The notes beneath the pieces were generated by a model. It saw only the letters and a list, made by a program, of their open reading frames with translations, made no database searches and was not told the DNA's origin. This document shows, piece after piece, positions 6,620 to 12,317 of a stretch of DNA of 12,317 bases; position 1 is the stretch's first letter, and each line of letters opens with the position of its first letter. Origin of the DNA: an uncultured Oscillospiraceae bacterium (GTDB lineage Bacteria; Bacillota; Clostridia; Oscillospirales; Oscillospiraceae). The stretch covers positions 1-12,317 of the forward strand of contig CAJUSE010000042.1 of NCBI GenBank assembly GCA_910588975.1, written 5' to 3'. Both the position numbers and the translations under genes were made by a program.

Positions 6620-6730
6620 CTTAAGTTTTATAAGGCCGTCTTAAGTTTCCTTAATTTATGGTCGGTCGTCCCATCCATTCCGAGGCTCGGCCTTCTTTAG
6701 ATCCCTTAAGCCGGCTTAAGGTTCCTTAAG
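6620..6730. repeat. Cluster of five CTTAAG palindromes between mutL and hfq
   Basis: CTTAAG occurs at 6620, 6640, 6705, 6715 and 6725. The last three are exactly 10 bp apart, and 6704-6721 is a perfect 18-bp palindrome (CCTTAAGCCGGCTTAAGG). On the minus strand the two sub-clusters look like diverged copies of one unit (TTAAGGAA-CTTAAG-CGGC). The cluster lies downstream of the mutL stop and about 70-180 bp upstream of the hfq -10. No gene is seen here. Confidence 0.7.
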
Positions 6731-6735
6731 CCAGC

Positions 6736-8736
6736 TCAGCTGCGCTTAAACTGCTTCTCTAACTGCTTTTTGGTCAGCTCGATGGCCACAGGACGGCCAT
6801 GGGGGCAGTACTTCACCGCTCCGGACAGAACGGCCCGGGCCACCACCTCCAGCTCCTCCTGGGCCGAGCGCCAGCCCCCCTTGATGGCCGCCTTGCAGGC
6901 CATGGTGTGGAGCAGCTCGTCCCGCCGCTCCCGGTAGCCGGTGGTGCCGGTGGTGGAGAGCTTATCGGCGATCTCGGACAGGGTGGACTCGATCTCCCCC
7001 ACTGCCACATAGTCGGGCACCGCCCGGACGGCCAGAGAGCCGCCGCCGAAGTCGCTGAGATCAAAGCCCAGCCGGTCCAGCTCCCCGGCATTGTCCAGCA
7101 GGAGCTGGTGCTCCTCGGGGCCGGGGGTGACCACCACCGGGGTCAGCAGGGTCTGGGACATGGGCAGGTAGTCCTCCGCACGCATCCGGTCGAAGTTCAT
7201 CCGCTCGTGGGCGGCGTGCTTGTCGATGAGCAGGGCCCGCTCCCCCTGCTCCACAATGACGTAGGTGTGGAAGAGCTCCCCGGCGATACGCCAGGGGGTG
7301 TCGGCGTCGGGGGCGGGTTGGGGGGTGAGGGCAGCCGACCGAGGTGGTTCAGAGGGGGTCGAAGGGGTGGTCGGTTTCACAGGTGGGATGGGTGTCGAAG
7401 AGATCGGGCGGCCAGAGACCGCCCCTACGGGGGCAGGTGCATTGACCTGGGGCGGTTCGGGCACCGCCCCAGGGGTGGGTGCAGCAGGCCGGGGTGGTTC
7501 AGGGGGCGCCGGATGAACAGAGCTTTGGGGCCCCCGGGACAACGGCGAAGCCGTTGTTCTGGGGAGATGCGTTGCAGCGGAATGATCGAGTCCTGCCCCT
7601 TCGGGGCGGGACGAGGGATGTGGAGCTTGCAACGACGATGTCCAATCTGCCCCGGGGACGTTGGTGGCATCGTGGAGGGGCAGGGTGGTCTGCTGGTAGG
7701 TCTCCCGCTCCGGGGCGGGGGCCTCCACCGCCACGGCGGGGCGGCTCTTATCCCCGCCCAGGGCGGAGAGGACGGCGTAGTAGACCGCCGAAAACACCTG
7801 CCGCTCGTTGCCGAATTTCACTTCCTGCTTGGTTGGGTGTACGTTGACGTCCACCGTATTGGGCTTGACCTCCAGTTGTAGAATACAGCCGGGGAACTTG
7901 CCCACCATCTTCTGGTTGGCATAGGCCTGCTCCAGGGCGGCCTGCATGGTCTTGCTCTTGATGTAGCGGCCGTTGACGAAAAAGAACTGGTAGCTCCGGC
8001 TGCCCCGGCAGCAGGTGGGCAGGGAGGCAAAGCCGGAGACCGTCATGTCCTCCCCGCTGCCCTCCACCGGGATGAAGCCCAGGGCCATGTCCCGGCCCAG
8101 CACGGCGTACATGGCCGAGCGGAGCTGGCCGTCCCCGGGGGTGAGCAGCTCCTGCTTGCCGTCCCGGATGTACTTGAAGGCCACCTCGGGGTGGGCCAGG
8201 GCCTGGCGCTGGACGGTGGCCAGGCAGGCGGCGGCCTCGGTCTGGTCCTTCTTCATGAATTTCAGCCGGGCGGGAGTGTTGTAAAAGAGATTGCGGACCA
8301 TGAGGGTAGTGCCCACCGGGCAGCCCGCCTCCTCCTGGCCCAGCAGCTCGCCCCCGGCCAGGGCCACGCTGGTGCCCAGGGCATCTTCGGCTCGGCGGGT
8401 GAGCAGCTCCACCTCGGCCACGGCGGCGATGGCGGCCAGAGCCTCCCCCCGGAAGCCCAGGGTGGAGATGGCCTCCAGGTCGTATTCGTTCCGGATCTTA
8501 CTGGTGGCGTGGCGCAGGAAGGCGGTGGGGGCCTCGTCGGCGGCGATGCCGCAGCCGTCGTCGGTGACCCGGATGAGGGTCATGCCCCCGTGCTGGATCT
8601 CCACCGTCACCGAGTGGGCCCCGGCGTCGATGGCGTTTTCGGTGAGCTCCTTGACCACGCTGGCGGGACGCTCCACCACCTCGCCGGCGGCGATGAGGTC
8701 GGCCACGTGGGGGGCAAGCTGGGCAATGTGGGGCAT
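6736..8736 (-). CDS. mutL: DNA mismatch repair protein MutL (endonuclease type)
   Basis: A 666-residue GHKL ATPase that couples MutS mismatch recognition to strand incision. N-terminal ATPase motifs: ELTENAIDAG (30-39), DDGCGI (59-64), TLGFRGEAL (92-100). The NGRYIKS and VDVNVHPTKQEVKF segments mark the transducer domain. The C-terminal domain has the metal endonuclease motif as DKHAAHERMNFD (505-516; consensus DQHAxxExxxxE, so the last Glu is Asp here), ACKAAIKGG (613-621) and CPHGRP (644-649). This fits organisms without MutH. The linker (about 330-485) is Pro/Ala/Ser/Thr-rich, and its DNA carries four hairpin palindromes at 7406-7611. AAAGGAAGGTGAT precedes the ATG at 8736. It lies 43 bp after the TraX-family gene and in the same direction as mutS. 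Confidence 0.97.
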   Translation of the reverse strand: MPHIAQLAPHVADLIAAGEVVERPASVVKELTENAIDAGAHSVTVEIQHGGMTLIRVTDDGCGIAADEAPTAFLRHATSKIRNEYDLEAISTLGFRGEALAAIAAVAEVELLTRRAEDALGTSVALAGGELLGQEEAGCPVGTTLMVRNLFYNTPARLKFMKKDQTEAAACLATVQRQALAHPEVAFKYIRDGKQELLTPGDGQLRSAMYAVLGRDMALGFIPVEGSGEDMTVSGFASLPTCCRGSRSYQFFFVNGRYIKSKTMQAALEQAYANQKMVGKFPGCILQLEVKPNTVDVNVHPTKQEVKFGNERQVFSAVYYAVLSALGGDKSRPAVAVEAPAPERETYQQTTLPLHDATNVPGADWTSSLQAPHPSSRPEGAGLDHSAATHLPRTTASPLSRGPQSSVHPAPPEPPRPAAPTPGAVPEPPQVNAPAPVGAVSGRPISSTPIPPVKPTTPSTPSEPPRSAALTPQPAPDADTPWRIAGELFHTYVIVEQGERALLIDKHAAHERMNFDRMRAEDYLPMSQTLLTPVVVTPGPEEHQLLLDNAGELDRLGFDLSDFGGGSLAVRAVPDYVAVGEIESTLSEIADKLSTTGTTGYRERRDELLHTMACKAAIKGGWRSAQEELEVVARAVLSGAVKYCPHGRPVAIELTKKQLEKQFKRS
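7406..7428 (-). repeat. REP-type hairpin in the mutL linker
   Basis: On the minus strand GTAG (7428-7425) is directly followed by an 8-bp stem, GGGCGGTC (7424-7417) with GGCCGCCC (7413-7406), loop TCT, one G-T pair. It has the same architecture as the two GTAG hairpins in the transposase gene but a different stem. It is translated in frame as about VGAVSGRP. Confidence 0.65.
7446..7473. repeat. Hairpin palindrome in the mutL linker (10-bp stem)
   Basis: CCTGGGGCGG (7446-7455) and CCGCCCCAGG (7464-7473) form a perfect stem with an 8-base loop. There is no GTAG foot. Confidence 0.6.
7539..7557. repeat. Hairpin palindrome in the mutL linker (8-bp stem)
   Basis: ACAACGGC (7539-7546) and GCCGTTGT (7550-7557) form a perfect stem around loop GAA. 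Confidence 0.55.
7591..7611. repeat. Hairpin palindrome in the mutL linker (9-bp stem, one wobble)
   Basis: TCCTGCCCC (7591-7599) and GGGGCGGGA (7603-7611) pair around TTC with one T-G mismatch. It is the outermost of the four linker palindromes. Confidence 0.55.
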
Positions 8737-8779
8737 GGGATCACCTTCCTTTCGTAGGTTTGTCTGTATGGCGGTCTGC

Positions 8780-9526
8780 TCAGAGGAGGGCGGGCAGGCT
8801 CAAAAAAAGCATGTGCAGGGGGTAGAAGGCGTAGCAGAAGAGCTGGATGGCCCGGTTGTGGGGGCCCTGGCGGCCATGGTAGAGCCAGATGGGCACCAGA
8901 GCGGCCACGGCAAGGCCCTGCTCGGGAAATTCAAAGGCAAGGCCGCCCAGGGTGACGGGCAAAAGCTGGCCCCCGATGAGAACGCAGTTGATCCACACAA
9001 GGCCGGCCAGCTGGCCCAGCCGCCTGGGCCAGCTCTCCCCACGGAGGAGGGAAAAGAGGAGGACGGTGAGCACCCCGGCCCCGCCGTAGTCCACCAGGGT
9101 GACCGTGCCCAGCAGCCAGCCGGCCCCGGCCACGGCCAGGATACCAAGCCACTGCTGCCAAGGCTTTTGCAGTGTTTTGGCCTTTTCTATCCACTCCAGG
9201 CAGTAGAGGGCGATGAGCAGGGTCCACATCACATTCTGGTGGAAGGGGTAAACCGGCCCCGCCGCCATCATCAGGTTGAAGGGCACCTCGGAAATAAGGG
9301 CAAAGAGCAGAAGCCGGCGGCGGTAGCGTTTCAAATCGTGGGTGTGGGCAAAGCCCTCGGCGGCCAGAAAGGCGAAGATGGGGAAGGCCAGCCGGCCCAC
9401 CTGGGTCATCCACATATTTCCCGGGACAAGGGTAGCCCACAGGTGGTCGCAGAGCATAAAGGCCATGGCCAGCAGGTGGAGGGTCAGGGAGGAGATGCCC
9501 CTTTGGGACTGGGTCCGCTCTGTCAT
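8780..9526 (-). CDS. TraX-family multi-pass membrane protein
   Basis: A 248-residue hydrophobic protein resembling the TraX family, named for F-pilin N-acetylation and related in outline to membrane acyltransferases. Seen: an opening transmembrane segment SLTLHLLAMAFMLCDHLWA, the conserved-looking GRLAFPIFAFLAAEGFAHTHDLKRY followed by an Arg-rich loop and ISEVPFNLM, about seven to eight hydrophobic segments in all, and the C-terminal YAFYPLHMLFL. The ATG at 9526 lies 1 bp past the mutS stop, with its AAGGAG site inside the last mutS codons, so translation is probably coupled. No pilus or conjugation gene is present, so the F-pilin role does not transfer; the substrate is unknown. Confidence 0.85.
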   Translation of the reverse strand: MTERTQSQRGISSLTLHLLAMAFMLCDHLWATLVPGNMWMTQVGRLAFPIFAFLAAEGFAHTHDLKRYRRRLLLFALISEVPFNLMMAAGPVYPFHQNVMWTLLIALYCLEWIEKAKTLQKPWQQWLGILAVAGAGWLLGTVTLVDYGGAGVLTVLLFSLLRGESWPRRLGQLAGLVWINCVLIGGQLLPVTLGGLAFEFPEQGLAVAALVPIWLYHGRQGPHNRAIQLFCYAFYPLHMLFLSLPALL

Positions 9527-9527
9527 A

Positions 9528-12122
9528 TCATAGCTCCTTTTTCAGTTGGTAGAGCAAATTCATGGCCTCGATGGGGGTGAGGGTGTCCACATCCACCTCC
9601 CGCAGCCGGTCGGCCACCGTCTGGGCGGCCATGTCGGCCAGGGAGAACTGGCCCTCGGCGGCCTGGGGGGCGGGGGTGAAGGACTCGGGCCGCCAGCCCT
9701 GGCTCTCCAGCTCGGCGAGGATGGCCTTGGCCCGGGTGACCACCGTGCCGGGCACTCCGGCCAGCTTGGCCACCTCGATGCCGTAGCTGGCCTGGGCGGG
9801 GCCGGGGACGATCTTCCGCAGGAAGAGGATGTCGTCCGCCTTTTTCTTGGCGGCGATGTTATAATTCTTCACCCCGGGGATGTCCCCCTCCAGGGCGGTG
9901 AGCTCATGGTAGTGGGTGGCGAAGAGGGTCTTGCAGCCCAGCTTTTTCCCGTCGGCGCAGTACTCCAGCACCGCCTGGGCGATGGCCATGCCGTCGTAGG
10001 TGGAGGTGCCCCGGCCGATCTCGTCCAGGATGAGCAGGCTCTTGGCGGTGGCGTTTTTCAGAAGCTCGGCCACCTCGGTCATCTCCACCATGAAGGTGGA
10101 CTGGCCGGCGGAGAGGTCATCACTGGCCCCGATGCGGGTAAAGACCCGGTCCACGATGCCGATGCGGGCGCTCTTGGCGGGGACGAAGGAGCCCATTTGG
10201 GCCATGAGGACGATGAGGGCCACCTGGCGCATATAGGTAGATTTACCCGCCATGTTGGGGCCGGTGATGATGGCCACCCGGTTTTCCTGGCCGTCCATGT
10301 GGGCGTCGTTGGGGACAAAGACCGTTTTGGTGGCCGCCTTCTCCACCACAGGGTGCCGGCCCTCGTCAATGTAGATCACGTCGGAGAGGTCTACCTGGGG
10401 CATACAGTAGCCGTTCTCGGCGGCCACCCGGGCGAAGGAGCAGAGCACGTCCACCTGGCCCACGGCGGCGGCGGAGCGCTGGATGGGGGCCAGGGCCTGG
10501 CAGGCCTGCTGGCGGACCTGGGAGAAGATGCGGTACTCCAGCTCCACCAGGTCATCCTGGGCGGAGAGGATGGTCCGCTCCATCTCCTTGAGCTCGGGGG
10601 TGATGTATCGCTCACAGTTCACCAGGGTCTGCTTGCGGATATAGTCGTCGGGGATGGGGGTGGTGTTGGCCTTGGAGACCTCGATATAGTAGCCAAAGAC
10701 CTTGTTGAAGCCCACCTTCAGCCGCTGGATGCCGCTGCGCTCCTTCTCCCGGGTCTCCAGGGCGGCCACCATGTCCTTGCCCCCGGTGAGGATGCTCCGC
10801 AGGCGGTCCACCTCCTCGTTGTAGCCGTCCCGGATCATGCCGCCCTCCCGGACGGAGAAGGGGGGCTCGTCCACAAAGGCGGCGTCGATGGTCTCCCGGA
10901 GGGCGGGCAGGTCATCCAGATTGTCCTTCAGGGTGGCAAGGAGGGAGGAGGAGAGGGGGGAGAGCAAGGTACGCAGGGCGGGGAGACGGCCCAGACCCCG
11001 GCTCAGGCTCACCAGGTCCCGGCCACCGGCGGTGCCGTAGACGATGCGGGAGATGAGCCGCTCCAGGTCGGTGACCCCCTTCAGGGCCTCGGTAAGCTCC
11101 TGGCGGGTGACGCTGTCCCCCACCAAATCGCCCACCGCCCCCTGGCGCTTGCCGATCTGCACCGGGGAGAGAAGGGGACGCTCCAGCCAGGTGCGGATGA
11201 GCCGCCGGCCCATGGCGGTGCAGGTCTTATCCAGCACCCACAGCAGGCTGCCCTTCTTCTCCCGGTCCCGGAGGGTCTCGGTGAGCTCCAGGTTCCGCCG
11301 GGCGGTGAGGTCCAGCTCCATGAATTCGCCGGTGGTGTAGTAGCTCACCGTGCGCAGGTAGCTCAAATCGGTCTTTTGGGTGGCGTAGAGGTAGCTGAGC
11401 AGCGCCCCCACGGCGCTCTGCACCGCCCCCTGGGGCAGCTCCTCGGCCGCCGGGCCGAACTGGTCCCTCACCGCCTGGGCGGCGGCATCGGGGGCAAAGC
11501 CCTCCACCGCTCCCAGCTCCAACCGGCAGTTCAGGCGATTGGAGAGAAAGTCCTTCAGGATGGCGTCCTCCCCGGCGGCAGGGGAGAGAAGGGCCTCCCG
11601 GGGGGAGAAGCGGGAGAGCTCGTTTTCCAGATGCTCCCGCCAGCCGGGGCCGGAAAAGCCGGTGCAGGAGACCTCGCCGGTGGACAGGTCGGCAAAGCAG
11701 AGGCCCACGGTGTCCCCCGCCAGGCTGACGGCGCAGAGGAAGTTGTTCTTGCCCTCCTCCAGCATGGCCTCGGAAATGACGGTGCCGGGGGTGATGATGC
11801 GGATGATCTCCCGCTCCACCAGGCCCTTGGTGGTGGCGGGGTCCTCCATCTGCTCGCAGATGGCCACCTTGTAGCCCTTGGCGATGAGCCGGGAGATGTA
11901 GGCCTCGGCGGCGTGGTAGGGCACGCCGCACATGGGGGTGCGCTCCTCCGGAGGCAGGTTCCGGTCCCGGCTGGTGAGGGTGAGCTCCAGCTCCCGGGAG
12001 GCCACCTGGGCATCCTCGTTGAACATCTCGTAAAAGTCGCCCAGCCGGAAAAAGAGGATACAGTCCGGGTGGTCGGCCTTGATCTGATGATATTGGAGCA
12101 TCATGGGAGTACCTTCGGCCAT
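9528..12122 (-). CDS. mutS: DNA mismatch repair protein MutS
   Basis: An 864-residue mismatch sensor and ATPase, full length for MutS1. Seen: the N-terminal TPMMLQYHQIKADHPDCILFFRLGDFYEMF with the mismatch-probing Phe30-x-Glu32, the connector and lever regions, and the C-terminal ABC ATPase with Walker A GPNMAGKST (621-629), DDLSAGQSTFMVEM, Walker B LLILDEIGRGTSTYDG (Asp700-Glu701) and the His switch ATHYHEL. It ends in the small helical domain (TLTPIEAMNLLYQLKKEL). The ATG at 12122 has AGGTG nearby; the ATG at residue 7 is another possible start, but the chosen one keeps the usual residues ahead of TPMM. It heads the mutS-traX-mutL set. Confidence 0.98.
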   Translation of the reverse strand: MAEGTPMMLQYHQIKADHPDCILFFRLGDFYEMFNEDAQVASRELELTLTSRDRNLPPEERTPMCGVPYHAAEAYISRLIAKGYKVAICEQMEDPATTKGLVEREIIRIITPGTVISEAMLEEGKNNFLCAVSLAGDTVGLCFADLSTGEVSCTGFSGPGWREHLENELSRFSPREALLSPAAGEDAILKDFLSNRLNCRLELGAVEGFAPDAAAQAVRDQFGPAAEELPQGAVQSAVGALLSYLYATQKTDLSYLRTVSYYTTGEFMELDLTARRNLELTETLRDREKKGSLLWVLDKTCTAMGRRLIRTWLERPLLSPVQIGKRQGAVGDLVGDSVTRQELTEALKGVTDLERLISRIVYGTAGGRDLVSLSRGLGRLPALRTLLSPLSSSLLATLKDNLDDLPALRETIDAAFVDEPPFSVREGGMIRDGYNEEVDRLRSILTGGKDMVAALETREKERSGIQRLKVGFNKVFGYYIEVSKANTTPIPDDYIRKQTLVNCERYITPELKEMERTILSAQDDLVELEYRIFSQVRQQACQALAPIQRSAAAVGQVDVLCSFARVAAENGYCMPQVDLSDVIYIDEGRHPVVEKAATKTVFVPNDAHMDGQENRVAIITGPNMAGKSTYMRQVALIVLMAQMGSFVPAKSARIGIVDRVFTRIGASDDLSAGQSTFMVEMTEVAELLKNATAKSLLILDEIGRGTSTYDGMAIAQAVLEYCADGKKLGCKTLFATHYHELTALEGDIPGVKNYNIAAKKKADDILFLRKIVPGPAQASYGIEVAKLAGVPGTVVTRAKAILAELESQGWRPESFTPAPQAAEGQFSLADMAAQTVADRLREVDVDTLTPIEAMNLLYQLKKEL

Positions 12123-12155
12123 GGGGGCACCTGCTTTCTGTTTCTGTAAATAGGT

Positions 12156-12161
12156 AGTATA
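12156..12161 (-). promoter_or_regulatory. Possible -10 box for mutS
   Basis: TATACT on the minus strand lies about 34 bp before the mutS ATG. No good -35 is seen at 16-18 bp (GAATAT at 17 bp), so this is tentative; mutS may instead be read from a promoter beyond the window. Confidence 0.3.
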
Positions 12162-12194
12162 TGCTGGCTTTGGGGGAAATATTCTTTTTTTGTG

Positions 12195-12302
12195 ATAAAA
12201 ACGTTTTTATTGATTGGGGAGGGTTCCGCCGGGGAGGGGGGTGCCACCTTGGAAGGTGGGAGAACCTGGGGGACCATTCTTGAGCGGCAAGAATGGCCCC
12301 CC
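12195..12302. repeat. Three palindromes upstream of mutS
   Basis: The gene-free right end holds ATAAAAACGTTTTTAT (12195-12210, a perfect 16-bp palindrome), CCACCTT/AAGGTGG (12244-12259), and a long stem at 12268-12302 in which CCATTCTTG pairs with CAAGAATGG and flanking G5/C5 runs extend it past a one-base bulge. None has a following T tract on the minus strand suited to a standard terminator. They may be the end of an upstream transcript or intergenic hairpin repeats. Confidence 0.5.
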
Positions 12303-12317
12303 AGACCCCCCAAGAAC

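Noticed and set aside
9546..12149. 867-codon open frame on the plus strand
   Set aside because: Exactly antisense to mutS; the translation is Gly/His/Leu/Val-rich low-complexity sequence with no recognisable domain, typical of a shadow frame in GC-rich DNA.
12101..12313. 70-codon minus-strand open frame upstream of mutS
   Set aside because: It overlaps the mutS start, runs through the palindrome cluster and shows no family resemblance.

Overview
The window is one block of bacterial chromosome in which every convincing gene lies on the minus strand, so transcription runs from right to left. The DNA is GC-rich. The gene set (mutS, mutL, hfq, yggS, sepF, divIVA, and ileS behind a T-box leader) is that of a Gram-positive Firmicute. 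High GC together with an HlyD-like protein beside yggS/sepF suggests a gut Clostridia lineage of the Oscillospiraceae/Ruminococcaceae type; this placement is inference. The long plus-strand open frames are antisense shadows of GC-rich minus-strand genes.

In transcription order, block 1 (12.3-6.7 kb) is DNA mismatch repair: mutS, a TraX-family membrane protein whose ribosome-binding site lies inside the mutS 3' end, then mutL. MutL carries the C-terminal endonuclease motifs. Its inter-domain linker is filled with DNA palindromes, one of which has the form of a REP element. A 191-bp gap follows, holding five CTTAAG hexamers, three of them exactly 10 bp apart.

Block 2 (6.5-2.5 kb) is a cell-division/RNA block: hfq behind an extended -10 promoter, an HlyD-like membrane-anchored adaptor, yggS (PLP homeostasis), sepF (FtsZ anchor) and divIVA, closed by a strong terminator. 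The often-seen yggT and ylmH are absent between sepF and divIVA. Their place holds two tandem ~135-bp modules with shared flanks and an 11-bp outer stem whose arms differ between copies by compensating changes, which suggests a structured RNA or a hairpin-type mobile repeat.

Block 3 (2.46-0 kb) is isoleucyl-tRNA synthetase. A consensus promoter leads into a T-box riboswitch with an AUC (Ile) specifier and its own terminator. A REP-associated tyrosine transposase (RAYT) gene then sits between the T-box and ileS, so the tRNA-Ile sensor now lies upstream of both. The RAYT coding sequence contains two inverted GTAG-headed hairpins of the REP type, translated in frame. IleS is cut by the left window edge.

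The most notable points are the tandem structured modules, the transposase carrying apparent REPs inside its own reading frame and captured in an essential T-box operon, and the palindrome-riddled MutL linker.
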